A stretch of DNA of 64,000 bases, taken from the NCBI GenBank assembly GCA_964617565.1, contig CAZTYH010000004.1:4144-68143 (forward strand). The letters run 5' to 3'. This DNA comes from JAKJGV01 sp964617565. GTDB lineage: Bacteria; Verrucomicrobiota; Kiritimatiellia; CAIQIC01; JAGNIJ01. Below, in pieces: positions 48,932 to 57,176 of the stretch. A program made the position numbers and the translations under genes. The first letter of the stretch is position 1. The number at the start of each line of letters is the position of its first letter. The notes beneath the pieces are model-generated. The model had not been told where the DNA came from. It was given only the letters and a program-made list of their open reading frames with translations, and searched no databases.

Positions 48932-50409
48932 TCAAGCGTACGCTGCGCAACGGTATATCGCTCCATGAATGCCATCCACTCGCGCACTCTCTGCGCCGGG
49001 TCCGGCGCTGCTGAAACATCGGAAATCACCGCAAGCCCATCCGCACCCGCATTCAGCAAATCGCGCGCGCGTTCCAGCGTAACGCCCCCGATCGCTACTA
49101 CCGGAACGTCCGACAACCGGCACATGCGGCGAAAGCCCTCCACTCCAAGCGGCGGCGTCTGCACCTCCTTGGAACCGGTGGCAAAAACTGCACCCAAACC
49201 GATGTACGACGGTCGTAATGCCAGCGCGCGGGCCAGCTCCGTATAAGTGTAAGCGCTCGCGCCGAGCCTGACACCCGCCTCCCGTATCGCATCCAGGTCC
49301 GCCTGCTCCAGATCTTCGGCACCAAGATGCACCCCGTACGCGCGATGCTTCAATGCCAGCCGCCACTCGTCATTGATGAACAACCGCGCATCAAAGCGAC
49401 GCGCAACAGCAACGGCCTCCCCAACCTCGCTTTCCAGTTCGGATCCGCCGAGATCCTTCGCCCGAAGCTGAATCGTGCGCACACCCAGCGACAACCACGG
49501 CTCCACTTCGCGCGCGCGGGCAACCAGCGGATAAAAGCCCAACGCGGTGTCCCCGCAACCCGGAAACGGCGCGCCGCGCATCGCGCGCGCCTGTTGCGTG
49601 ATCCACGGCATATCCGCCGGGTTCGCCGGCCAACCACCGTGCGCGAGAGGAACCCGTCCCCGCCCCACCCTGCAAGCCAAACGCAAACCCTGATTAATGT
49701 ATGCTTTTCCAATCACCGCCGCATCGCACGGCGCACGGCCTAATGCCACACACGCCGCGATTGCCGATGAAAGAGTGCAACCCGTGCCGTGTGTTTCCAT
49801 CGAGGGAACGCGCGGACTGTTCAACCAGCAACACCCCGCGTCATCCATCCACAAATCGCTGCTCACAGCCCCTGCGAGATGGCCGCCTTTGAGCAGCACG
49901 CTTCGCGGGCCCAGTAACCGGATTGTCTTCGCCGCTTCCAACATGTCGTCGAACGTCGAGACCTTTCGCCCGGTCAATCGCTCGGCCTCCGCGATGTTCG
50001 GCGTCAAGACGTCAACGCGCGGAAGCAACTCCTCTTTAAGGATGGCAACCGCATCCTCATCCAACAACGAATGCCCGCTGCCGGAAATCATCACGGGATC
50101 ATAAACAACAAACGCCTTCCGTCCGCGCATCCATTGAGCAATCACCCGGACCAATCCCGCGGTGCCGATCATTCCGATTTTGATCGCATGCGCCGGCACA
50201 TCGGTTTCCAGCGCCTTCAGTTGCGCGGCAAGCATGCATTCCGAGACAGGCTCAACCCGCTCGACCCCGACCGTGTTCTGGGCGATCACAGCCGTGATCG
50301 CCGAACAACCATACACGCCCAGCCCCTGGAACGTTTTCAGGTCAGCCTGTATCCCGGCCCCACCACTCGGGTCCGTTCCGGCTATGCTTAGTACCACCGA
50401 CTCATTCAT
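48922..50409 (-). CDS. thiDE: fused HMP-phosphate kinase / thiamine phosphate synthase
   Basis: A 495-residue fusion. Residues 1-265 are ThiD (LSIAGTDPSGGAGIQADLKT, DPVMISGSG, ETHGTGCTLSSAIAA), which phosphorylates HMP and HMP-P. Residues ~285-490 are ThiE (VRTIQLRAKDL, LFINDEWRLA, GVHLGAEDLEQAD, YIGLGAVFATGSK, VVAIGGV), which joins HMP-PP and thiazole phosphate. One polypeptide thus does two successive steps. It follows thiC with an 8-nt overlap and is controlled by the same TPP riboswitch. Confidence 0.96.
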   Translation of the reverse strand: MNESVVLSIAGTDPSGGAGIQADLKTFQGLGVYGCSAITAVIAQNTVGVERVEPVSECMLAAQLKALETDVPAHAIKIGMIGTAGLVRVIAQWMRGRKAFVVYDPVMISGSGHSLLDEDAVAILKEELLPRVDVLTPNIAEAERLTGRKVSTFDDMLEAAKTIRLLGPRSVLLKGGHLAGAVSSDLWMDDAGCCWLNSPRVPSMETHGTGCTLSSAIAACVALGRAPCDAAVIGKAYINQGLRLACRVGRGRVPLAHGGWPANPADMPWITQQARAMRGAPFPGCGDTALGFYPLVARAREVEPWLSLGVRTIQLRAKDLGGSELESEVGEAVAVARRFDARLFINDEWRLALKHRAYGVHLGAEDLEQADLDAIREAGVRLGASAYTYTELARALALRPSYIGLGAVFATGSKEVQTPPLGVEGFRRMCRLSDVPVVAIGGVTLERARDLLNAGADGLAVISDVSAAPDPAQRVREWMAFMERYTVAQRTLDQR

Positions 50410-51715
50410 GACCGATTTCGCTATGAAACGTGTCGCGGCTGATTCTCATTGCACAATACTTTGGCCCGCACATCGTGCAATATTTGTCGTCACTCTCCGG
50501 CGCCGGAGCCGATTTCTTCAACGCTTCGCTTCGCATGCGCCGCGCGAGTTCCGGGTCAAGCGACAGCTCGAACTGTTTTTCCCAATCGAAGTCCCGCCGC
50601 GCGGCGGACACGGCATCGTCCCGATCACGCGCATGGGCACGTCCAAGCGCCACGTCCGCCGCATGGGCCGCAAGGCGGAAGGCCATCGCTCCTTCGTGGA
50701 TATCCGCACAGTCCGGCAACCCGATGTGTTCGGTTCGGGTCACGCAGCAAAGCAACGCCGCGCCATGATAAGCGCCCAGCGCCGCGCCAATCGCGGATCC
50801 GATGTGATCATACCCCGGCGCACAGTCGGCCACCACCGGCCCGAGAATGTAGAACGGCGCGCCGTGACACGCAGCCTCTGCTTTCTTCATGTTCATCTCG
50901 ATCTGATGCAACGGAATATGCCCCGGCCCCTCCACCATCGCCTGTACCCCGGCCGCCCGGCAGCGCAACACGAGGTCGCCCAGCACATCCAGCTCCGCGA
51001 ATTGCGCCGTATCCGATGCGTCTGCCAGGCACCCCGGCCGCATACCGTCGCCGAGCGATAGTGTGACGTCATGGCGCCGACAGATATCGAGAACTTTGTC
51101 GAAGTCTTCGTAGAGCGGATTTTCGCGCTGATGCGCAGTCATCCATTGCGCGAGAATCGAGCCGCCGCGACTGACGATCCCCAACAACCTTTGCTTCGCC
51201 GCCGGAAGCTGCGCATGTAAAAGCCCCGCATGGATCGTCATGAAATCAACGCCCTGCCGCGCCTGGTGCTCAATGACTTCAAGCAGCAGCGAAGCCGACA
51301 GCGCCGGAATATCATCCACCATTCCGACTGCCTGGTAGATCGGCACGGTGCCGACAGGAACCGGCGAGGCTTCCAGGATTCGGGCACGAATGTCGTCCGC
51401 TCCCGCCCCCGTACTAAGGTCCATGACGGTATCCGTGCCCGCGTTCAGCGCGCAACGGAGTTTGGCCAGTTCTCCCTCATGTGAATCAATGAGGGACGAA
51501 CTGCCGAGGTTGATATTGATTTTGGTCCGCAACGCACGGCCGACCCCGATGGCCTGAATTCCGTCGCGGCTCCGGTTGGCCGGAATCACGATCCGGCCCG
51601 CCGCCACTTCGTCGCGAATGAATTCGGGTTGATGATATTCGGTCTCGGCCACCCGGCAAAACGCATCCAGCATCGCTCCGCTGCGCGCCGCCTCGATTCT
51701 TGTTATCAGGCCCAT
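50402..51715 (-). CDS. thiC: phosphomethylpyrimidine synthase
   Basis: ThiC is the radical SAM enzyme that turns AIR into HMP phosphate. The 437-residue product has ININLGSSS, MDLSTGAGADDIRARI, TIHAGLLHA, MVEGPGHIPLHQIEMNM, LGPVVADCAPGYDHIGSAIG and the C-terminal iron-sulfur motif CTMCGPKYC. Start ATG 51715 (MGLITRIEAARSG) has GGAG at 8 nt; the longer frame to 51889 would run through the riboswitch. It is the shorter ThiC form lacking the long N-terminal extension. Confidence 0.97.
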   Translation of the reverse strand: MGLITRIEAARSGAMLDAFCRVAETEYHQPEFIRDEVAAGRIVIPANRSRDGIQAIGVGRALRTKININLGSSSLIDSHEGELAKLRCALNAGTDTVMDLSTGAGADDIRARILEASPVPVGTVPIYQAVGMVDDIPALSASLLLEVIEHQARQGVDFMTIHAGLLHAQLPAAKQRLLGIVSRGGSILAQWMTAHQRENPLYEDFDKVLDICRRHDVTLSLGDGMRPGCLADASDTAQFAELDVLGDLVLRCRAAGVQAMVEGPGHIPLHQIEMNMKKAEAACHGAPFYILGPVVADCAPGYDHIGSAIGAALGAYHGAALLCCVTRTEHIGLPDCADIHEGAMAFRLAAHAADVALGRAHARDRDDAVSAARRDFDWEKQFELSLDPELARRMRSEALKKSAPAPESDDKYCTMCGPKYCAMRISRDTFHSEIGHE

Positions 51716-51802
51716 GTGATTATCTCCACGGGCAGCAGCAGGCTTCGGAGAACAGGAACATGCCGGAATGGCCGGCAGCCAGCTAACCTCATCACGATGC
51801 CG

Positions 51803-51895
51803 CTTCCCTTCGTTGGAATTACCCAAACAGGTTCCAAGGGTTATCCCTGACATCCAGGGAACTCTCAGCCCCGCCTCTCCGCGGGACACCCCCAG
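51803..51895 (-). promoter_or_regulatory. TPP riboswitch (THI element)
   Basis: On the minus strand the leader reads GGGGGTGTCC ... GGGGCTGAGAG ... ACCCTTGGAACCTG ... GGTAATTCCAACGAAGGGAA. These are the conserved CUGAGA and ACCnUUGAACCUGaU...GnUAAU.CC.gCGnAGGGA parts of the thiamine pyrophosphate aptamer. About 87 nt separate it from the thiC ATG. It should switch off thiC-thiDE when TPP is high, probably at translation or by a downstream fold; no clear terminator T run is visible. Confidence 0.95.
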
Positions 51896-51906
51896 CGAAC
51901 GGATTG

Positions 51907-51935
51907 AGCATCCGCTCGAAGAGAACGAGTGTCAA
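51907..51935 (-). promoter_or_regulatory. candidate promoter of the thiC operon
   Basis: On the minus strand TTGACA (51935-51930), 17 nt, GATGCT (51912-51907), ending 12 nt before the riboswitch. The -35 is perfect; the -10 is weak. Confidence 0.5.
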
Positions 51936-51963
51936 GTCGAGAGCAAGTGGCGACAAGGGATAT

Positions 51964-51998
51964 GAGATTCGGGTTTGGGGATTGGAGATTGGGGTGTT
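51964..51998. repeat. GRGATTG heptad array upstream of the SDR gene
   Basis: Five 7-nt units: GAGATTC, GGGTTTG, GGGATTG, GAGATTG, GGGTGTT (51964-51998). Same family as the arms of the array at 256-344. It lies 12 nt before the start of the SDR gene, where a ribosome site would be. Confidence 0.8.
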
Positions 51999-52009
51999 AA
52001 ATTGGACAA

Positions 52010-52870
52010 ATGAAATCAAATCCTGTTCTCTCGAAAACCGTTTTGGTCACCGGCTGCTCAACCGGCATCGGACTGGCAACCGCACGCCTGTTGCGGGATA
52101 AGGGTTGGAACGTGATTCCGACCGCAAGAAAAGCGGAAGACATGGATCGGCTGCGCAAGGAAGGCTTTACTCCTGTCGTGCTGGACGTAGCGGATGGAGA
52201 GTCTGTCCGGAGAGCGGCTGAAGAAGCGCTTCGAATGACGAGTGGCGCTCTGGGCGCACTGGTCAACAATGCGGGATTCGGACAACCCGGTGCGATTGAG
52301 GATCTCACGCGCGACGCGATGCGCTACCAGTTTGAAGTGAACGTGTTCGGCCTGCAGGAACTGACCAACCGCCTTATGCCCGTTTTTCACAAGCAAGGCT
52401 ATGGCCGCATCGTGAATGTCAGCTCCGTGCTGGGCCGTATAACGATCCCTTTCATGGGCATCTACAGCGCATCAAAACACGCGCTGGAATCCATGTCCGA
52501 TGCCATGCGCGTGGAACTGACCGGCACGGGAATCGCTGTTTCAATCGTCGAGCCGGGACCCATCAATACCGACTTCGGAAAGAACGCGCTCGCGCGCAGC
52601 AAAGAACAATTGCCCCAGGTCGAATCCCGCTTCAAAGACCAGTACAAACAGAAAGCCCTGGAGCGTGAGAAGGAGCAGGATAAACCTCACCTCTTTGCCC
52701 TGCCGCCGGAGGCGGTCGCACTCAAAATCCTGCACGCAATTGAATCACCGCGTCCACGCCGGCGCTACGCGGTGACCTTCGTTGCCCACGTCGGCGCCTT
52801 CATGCGCCGCTTCCTCCCCGACGCCCTCATGGACATCCTGATGGGCGTGAAGATGAGCAAAAGCGGGTAA
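52010..52870 (+). CDS. short-chain dehydrogenase/reductase
   Basis: A 286-residue classical SDR. Seen: the NAD(P)-binding TGCSTGIGLATA, LVNNAGFGQPG, catalytic Ser in VNVSSVLGR and Tyr-Lys in YSASKHALE. Arg residues after the second strand (PTARKAEDM) suggest NADP. Substrate unknown; overall it resembles the subgroup annotated as retinol or 17-beta-hydroxysteroid dehydrogenase-like. The start ATG 52010 has no good SD other than the purines of the heptad array just upstream. Divergent from the thiC operon. Confidence 0.9.
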   Translation: MKSNPVLSKTVLVTGCSTGIGLATARLLRDKGWNVIPTARKAEDMDRLRKEGFTPVVLDVADGESVRRAAEEALRMTSGALGALVNNAGFGQPGAIEDLTRDAMRYQFEVNVFGLQELTNRLMPVFHKQGYGRIVNVSSVLGRITIPFMGIYSASKHALESMSDAMRVELTGTGIAVSIVEPGPINTDFGKNALARSKEQLPQVESRFKDQYKQKALEREKEQDKPHLFALPPEAVALKILHAIESPRPRRRYAVTFVAHVGAFMRRFLPDALMDILMGVKMSKSG

Positions 52871-53020
52871 GGATATTGTTGCCCAAACGAGCAAAACACA
52901 CTGCCGCCGTAACATGTATTGCACGAGGCGCGGAGTGTCCGCGGCGACGATCACGAAATCCCTCGCTCCGGCCGTCCACGGACGGCCCCGCGCGTTCGTT
53001 CGGTTTTAATCCCGGATTCT
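52871..53020. other. 150-nt spacer between convergent genes, GC hairpins
   Basis: The spacer contains GGCCGTCC-AC-GGACGGCC (52970-52987), an 8-bp GC stem, and a second GC-rich inverted region near 52930-52945. There is no T run on either side, so these are possible but unproven terminators for the convergent genes. Confidence 0.4.
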
Positions 53021-53575
53021 TTACAGCGACGCCGTTGAATGCTGGCGCATGTACAAGAATGCCTCTGCGATCTCCTGCATCTCGCGAAAGGCCCGGACCG
53101 GATTGCTGGGCCCATACGAGTAGGCATACGTCAACCTGGTATCGTCACGCATGGTGATGTGGATGGTATCGGCTTGCCGTTTCACGTCTTGTATGTCTGC
53201 GTATCGCAGGAATACCCTGGAAAATGACGCGGCGACGACTTGATGGGGCAAATGTTGTTCTGATCCTTCAAAGTACTTGTACTCCTCCCATCCTTGATCA
53301 TTGACGATACGAGGGTTGATTGACCACGCCTCTCTTAACTGCTTCTTTTCCAGGTGGACGCCGCTCTCTGATACGGTTGAGACTTGGTCCTTGGCGAGCA
53401 AGTCCCTGATCCGCTGCACAGCGACGTCTTGTGTCATCGTCGAACGAACCGTGGTAATCGGCATGGACGCACAGCTCACGCACGTCAGCAGCACGGTTAC
53501 AGCAGCCACAACTGTCAGCGCATTGCTAAGACCAACTCCTCGGAATTCTTCCTGCAAACGATGGAAATATGACAT
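53021..53575 (-). CDS. putative lipoprotein, unknown function
   Basis: A 184-residue protein beginning MSYFHRLQEEFRGVGLSNAL, with a hydrophobic stretch (TVVAAVTVLLTCVSCASM) that ends in a lipobox-like VSC. The mature part (MTQDVAVQRIRDLLAKDQVS ... REMQEIAEAFLYMRQ) has no domain I recognise. AAGGAG lies just upstream of ATG 53575; the longer frame to 53797 is not supported. It follows the GT-C transferase gene by 70 nt. Confidence 0.72.
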   Translation of the reverse strand: MSYFHRLQEEFRGVGLSNALTVVAAVTVLLTCVSCASMPITTVRSTMTQDVAVQRIRDLLAKDQVSTVSESGVHLEKKQLREAWSINPRIVNDQGWEEYKYFEGSEQHLPHQVVAASFSRVFLRYADIQDVKRQADTIHITMRDDTRLTYAYSYGPSNPVRAFREMQEIAEAFLYMRQHSTASL

Positions 53576-53645
53576 AATTCTCCTTTCTGACTTGTCGAAT
53601 GCGGCTCTTAGATCAAACGCTTCTGCGCGGTTACTTTTCAGCTCT

Positions 53646-54986
53646 TCATGCATCTCGCTTGATGGCACGGTCCTCGATGGAATCTGTAGTGATGTGTCTT
53701 GAGAATATCCGTGCCAGGGCCATTCCTGCGAAGGCCGAAAACGGCACCAAAACAGGCATAATGTATCTTGCCTGAGGCCACACCACGGCATGCACACTCC
53801 ACACGTAACAGAACAGGATGCTCAAGGGAAGGGCGTTCAGGAATACCTTGCGTTGTGTACAGAAACACCAGACAGCGCCCACGGATGCGACGATCAGCAA
53901 AGGCCAGTTCCAGAGCATCAGGATGATTGTGCTTTTCCACGTCATTTGCAGGACGGGGGCGAGAATCAGATTCCTGAGTACCAGGCCGAAGATACGCCCG
54001 GGAGCGGCGCGAAACTCTTTACGCACCAGCGTCCGTGCGTACCTGTCAGCCAGAACTTCTTGTGCAATGGGTCGGGTTTCACGAAGGGATTGCTTACTGA
54101 GAAACTCATCGGTTTTATCCCTGAGTACGGACAAAGCATCCATATCCAAATCGGAGACGGTCCGCTCCCCGCGCAGGAACTTCGACAAATGGCGGGACAC
54201 ATACGTCCCCTGAAACAGCGGTTGACCTACCCATGTCTGGAGAATCGGAGCGTAACCAGACTGTGCGTAATTTCGTGCAATCCATGGTGTCAGAATGAGA
54301 GCTACCGCTGCTATGGCCGCCACAGCATGCAACAGGTTCGTTCGAAGGCGGGGCCGGTCGGCAATGGACCACAGCAGCAAGAGAGGCGCACAGACTGCCG
54401 CAAGCGGCGCCAGCGTCTGCCGTGTCAGAAGAGACAAAGCGAGCCACACCGCCGCCCGGTATAAAGCAGCAGGCCTTCGAGTTTGAAAATACTGCACGAC
54501 GCTATACAGCAGGGCCATCACAAGGAAGGCGAATAGCGTCTCTGTCGCACAACGGAAGACAAAGTTGTTCGCCTGCGGGTGGAGAACGAACAAGACGGTG
54601 GCGGCAATGGCTGCAGCCCGGCCAAACAGCGTTCTTGTCATCCGGAACAAAAGATAGCCGGTCGCCGTCGAAAGAAAGGCTTGAATGACCATCACGACCA
54701 GGGGGAAACGCACACCACCGATTGCATAACAGGCAGCTATCAGCGCGGGATAGAGCGGAAGCCTCGCTGCTGTTGGGATACCTGGCTGTAGCGAAAAGGT
54801 TCCCGTCCTGACCCAATTGATGGCTATGGTATCGTAGCCGTCGTTGTTCGACCACGCCCATTCCGGCATCACCTTGCAGAGGAATGGGTATAAAGCTACC
54901 ATGGCCAGGCGAACCACGAGTAAAACAGACATAACGACGAGCATCGTTCGGTCCATGCGGATGACTTTCGAATCATTGAGGGTCAT
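53646..54986 (-). CDS. GT-C fold membrane glycosyltransferase (PMT/ArnT-like)
   Basis: A 446-residue polytopic membrane protein with about ten hydrophobic segments. The first periplasmic loop carries DGYDTIAINWVRTGTFSLQP, and the pattern LPLYPALIAACYAIGG with FVLHPQANNFVFR is that of the dolichyl-phosphate-mannose protein mannosyltransferase-like family, which uses polyprenyl-phosphate sugars. Acceptor unknown. Start ATG 54986 has no clear SD; ATG 54956 (MDRTMLVVMS) is an alternative. The upstream sequence is disturbed by the scaffold join at 55043-55142. Confidence 0.82.
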   Translation of the reverse strand: MTLNDSKVIRMDRTMLVVMSVLLVVRLAMVALYPFLCKVMPEWAWSNNDGYDTIAINWVRTGTFSLQPGIPTAARLPLYPALIAACYAIGGVRFPLVVMVIQAFLSTATGYLLFRMTRTLFGRAAAIAATVLFVLHPQANNFVFRCATETLFAFLVMALLYSVVQYFQTRRPAALYRAAVWLALSLLTRQTLAPLAAVCAPLLLLWSIADRPRLRTNLLHAVAAIAAVALILTPWIARNYAQSGYAPILQTWVGQPLFQGTYVSRHLSKFLRGERTVSDLDMDALSVLRDKTDEFLSKQSLRETRPIAQEVLADRYARTLVRKEFRAAPGRIFGLVLRNLILAPVLQMTWKSTIILMLWNWPLLIVASVGAVWCFCTQRKVFLNALPLSILFCYVWSVHAVVWPQARYIMPVLVPFSAFAGMALARIFSRHITTDSIEDRAIKRDA

Positions 54987-54987
54987 G

Positions 54988-55197
54988 TTCAAGTCCAACG
55001 CGGTGCTCACCGAATGGCTGGATGGTAGCAGGCGCCTGCCCGNNNNNNNNNNNNNNNNNNNNNNNNNNNNNNNNNNNNNNNNNNNNNNNNNNNNNNNNNN
55101 NNNNNNNNNNNNNNNNNNNNNNNNNNNNNNNNNNNNNNNNNNTTCAAGTCCAACGCGGTGCTCACCGAATGGCTGGATGGTAGCAGGCGCCTGCCCG
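54988..55197. other. assembly gap (100 N) flanked by identical 55-bp ends
   Basis: The 55 nt at 54988-55042 are repeated exactly at 55143-55197, on either side of the N run 55043-55142. The simplest reading is that two contigs overlap by 55 bp and were joined with a placeholder, so no sequence is missing and the region should be collapsed to one copy. Confidence 0.88.
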
Positions 55198-55275
55198 TCG
55201 GAGCAACCAGCACTTGCGAAGGGTTGAAATCGGCAAAGCATTTGTTTGAAGCAACTTTGATCCGAAGCGCGCGAG

Positions 55276-56049
55276 TTAACGATTTGCCTCCACTGAGTTT
55301 GTCGGGTGATGCCTGAAGACATAGATCGCCCAGCCCACGGTGTCTCTGCCCCACCGCAAGTAGGATGCCTTGGCCTTTGCTACGCGCTCTACCAACTCTG
55401 GCAGATCCGGGTCATCAGGATTGTCCCCGGCAAATTCATCGGTCGCGTACCATTGAAGCCCCTCGTATCTATCCCAATCGTCCTTGTTACTTACAAGGGT
55501 GTAAACAAGGGCAAGACCCCGTCTCTCACCCTCCTCGACGTTTGACATATGGGTCCCAAAGGCCTCCCGCGGAACGCCCGAGGCCTCGAGATAATCTTTG
55601 GTCGGTTCCTGCAGCCAATAGGGCTCGCCCACAACCACCCAACCACCAGGTTTAACCATGGCAACCAGTGCATCAAGCGTGGCGGCATGTCCCCCATAGA
55701 TCCAACTGGCGCCGATACACGATACAAGAGTGAAGCTGTGTGGCGTATCGGGCTTGAAGTCAGCGCCGCCCATTTGAGTGAAGGTGATGTCCGCTTCTGG
55801 CGCGCATGTCTTCAGCCTCTTTCTCGCGGCGGCGATGAAATGGGGCGAGATGTCAATCCCGAGACCGCTTATGTCATGGGCGTTGGCCATGCGGATCAGG
55901 AACTCGCCCATCCCGCATGCGATGTCAAGCACACGGGCGGCAGGAGGAAGGCGCAGCAGCTCAACAAGCCGCGCGAGCTTCTCCTCGCTTGTAGGATTAC
56001 ACACCACGTGCCTGCGGTGCGTGATGTCATAGAACTTCAATATATCCAT
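55276..56049 (-). CDS. class I SAM-dependent methyltransferase
   Basis: A 257-residue methyltransferase. Seen: motif I VLDIACGMGEFLIRMA, the acidic loop LGIDISPHFIAAARKR, and motif post-I/IV regions LVSCIGASWIYGG and MVKPGGWVVVGEP. Substrate unknown. It starts MDILKFYDITHRRHVV. The GT-C transferase gene follows on the same strand, with the scaffold join between them. Confidence 0.9.
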   Translation of the reverse strand: MDILKFYDITHRRHVVCNPTSEEKLARLVELLRLPPAARVLDIACGMGEFLIRMANAHDISGLGIDISPHFIAAARKRLKTCAPEADITFTQMGGADFKPDTPHSFTLVSCIGASWIYGGHAATLDALVAMVKPGGWVVVGEPYWLQEPTKDYLEASGVPREAFGTHMSNVEEGERRGLALVYTLVSNKDDWDRYEGLQWYATDEFAGDNPDDPDLPELVERVAKAKASYLRWGRDTVGWAIYVFRHHPTNSVEANR

Positions 56050-56093
56050 GGTTCATTCATCCCTTTATTAGCCACAATTAATGGAAAGAGGGT

Positions 56094-57071
56094 TCAGAGC
56101 GCACGCCCGAAATGAAGGCCGCCGGTGAGATTAAACCGACTTTCCGTGCGCAACGGGCCTTCGCTTCGCTTGATGTCCATGTAAAGACTTCCCAGCGAAA
56201 GGCCCATCCGCCATGCGCTCCCCACTCCCCACGATACGCCTATGGAGGCGTGGCTGATCAAATCCACATCCTTGTCCGCAGCCATACCCGCCAGGACTTC
56301 CATGTCCAGCATCAGCGGATTTCTACCCTCATCCAACATCCACCGGATCGTGGGACCCATCATGGCATAACCGCTGGAAACCGATACGACCGAGTCGTCC
56401 TCCCGGATCGCCACATCGCCATGTATGTAACCGCCCTCCAGCATCAGCCCCACATCCGCATTATCACTGCTGAATCCACCACCCACGCGCAAGCCATACA
56501 TCCCGCCGCTGCGAGAGCCTCCGTAAAATACTCGCGCACGCGGTCCCGTTTCCCACCACCCGGTATAGTCGTCCGTATCACTCCGAAGCATGTCGTACGC
56601 AAAATAGCCTGCATAGAAGAACGCCGCAGCCACCACCACAACCCCCACCACGACGAAAACGATGACCGCGATTTCGGAGCTGCCCGCATCGAAGGAACCA
56701 AAAGCATCCACACAATACACATCCGCGCAATACACATCTGGCGATGATGAATTTCTATAACGTCTTTCACGGGCCGGCCGCCCACTGCGCGGCGGCACGG
56801 TTTTCCGTGGCTGCGATACGGCCCGGTCAACTTGTCCCGTAAAAATCCCTGCATCGCCCTGCTTCGGAGGTTCGACAATAACCACGGCGTTAGCACCCGG
56901 ATCGTTCGTCATGGCCGCAAACTCTGCAGCGTCCACCTGCCGCAGCTCCGCATCCGGATACATACGGCGAAGATCTTCCACGGTGATCTCGCGTTCAACC
57001 TGGGCATGACTCTCGGGTAGCGCGCTCACAACAAGAGCCGCGGAAAGAAAGAGCGAAAGGATTTTCATCAT
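56094..57071 (-). CDS. exported Gly-rich envelope protein, unknown function
   Basis: A 325-residue protein: signal peptide (ILSLFLSAALVVSALPESHA), a polar region (EITVEDLRRMYPDAELRQVD), a basic linker, a very hydrophobic helix (IAVIVFVVVGVVVVAAAFFY) and a C-terminal region of alternating Gly/aromatic strands (MYGLRVGGGFSSDNADVGLM ... RFNLTGGLHFGRAL) that looks like an outer-membrane beta-barrel ending in a terminal hydrophobic strand. Start ATG 57071 has GGAG 7 nt upstream; the longer frame is not supported. I do not recognise the family. Confidence 0.75.
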   Translation of the reverse strand: MMKILSLFLSAALVVSALPESHAQVEREITVEDLRRMYPDAELRQVDAAEFAAMTNDPGANAVVIVEPPKQGDAGIFTGQVDRAVSQPRKTVPPRSGRPARERRYRNSSSPDVYCADVYCVDAFGSFDAGSSEIAVIVFVVVGVVVVAAAFFYAGYFAYDMLRSDTDDYTGWWETGPRARVFYGGSRSGGMYGLRVGGGFSSDNADVGLMLEGGYIHGDVAIREDDSVVSVSSGYAMMGPTIRWMLDEGRNPLMLDMEVLAGMAADKDVDLISHASIGVSWGVGSAWRMGLSLGSLYMDIKRSEGPLRTESRFNLTGGLHFGRAL

Positions 57072-57176
57072 GCGCCTGCTCCGTGAAGGCACGATATCCT
57101 TGAGCGGCCCCAGCCACAAGGGAATTAAACCTTCTCCGGCGTGACTATCTTGAATCACCGCTTTATACTTCGCGTG

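Noticed and set aside
54988..55197. 55-bp direct repeat as transposon ends or att sites
   Set aside because: The copies lie exactly against the N run, which points to contig overlap; no transposase or integrase is near.
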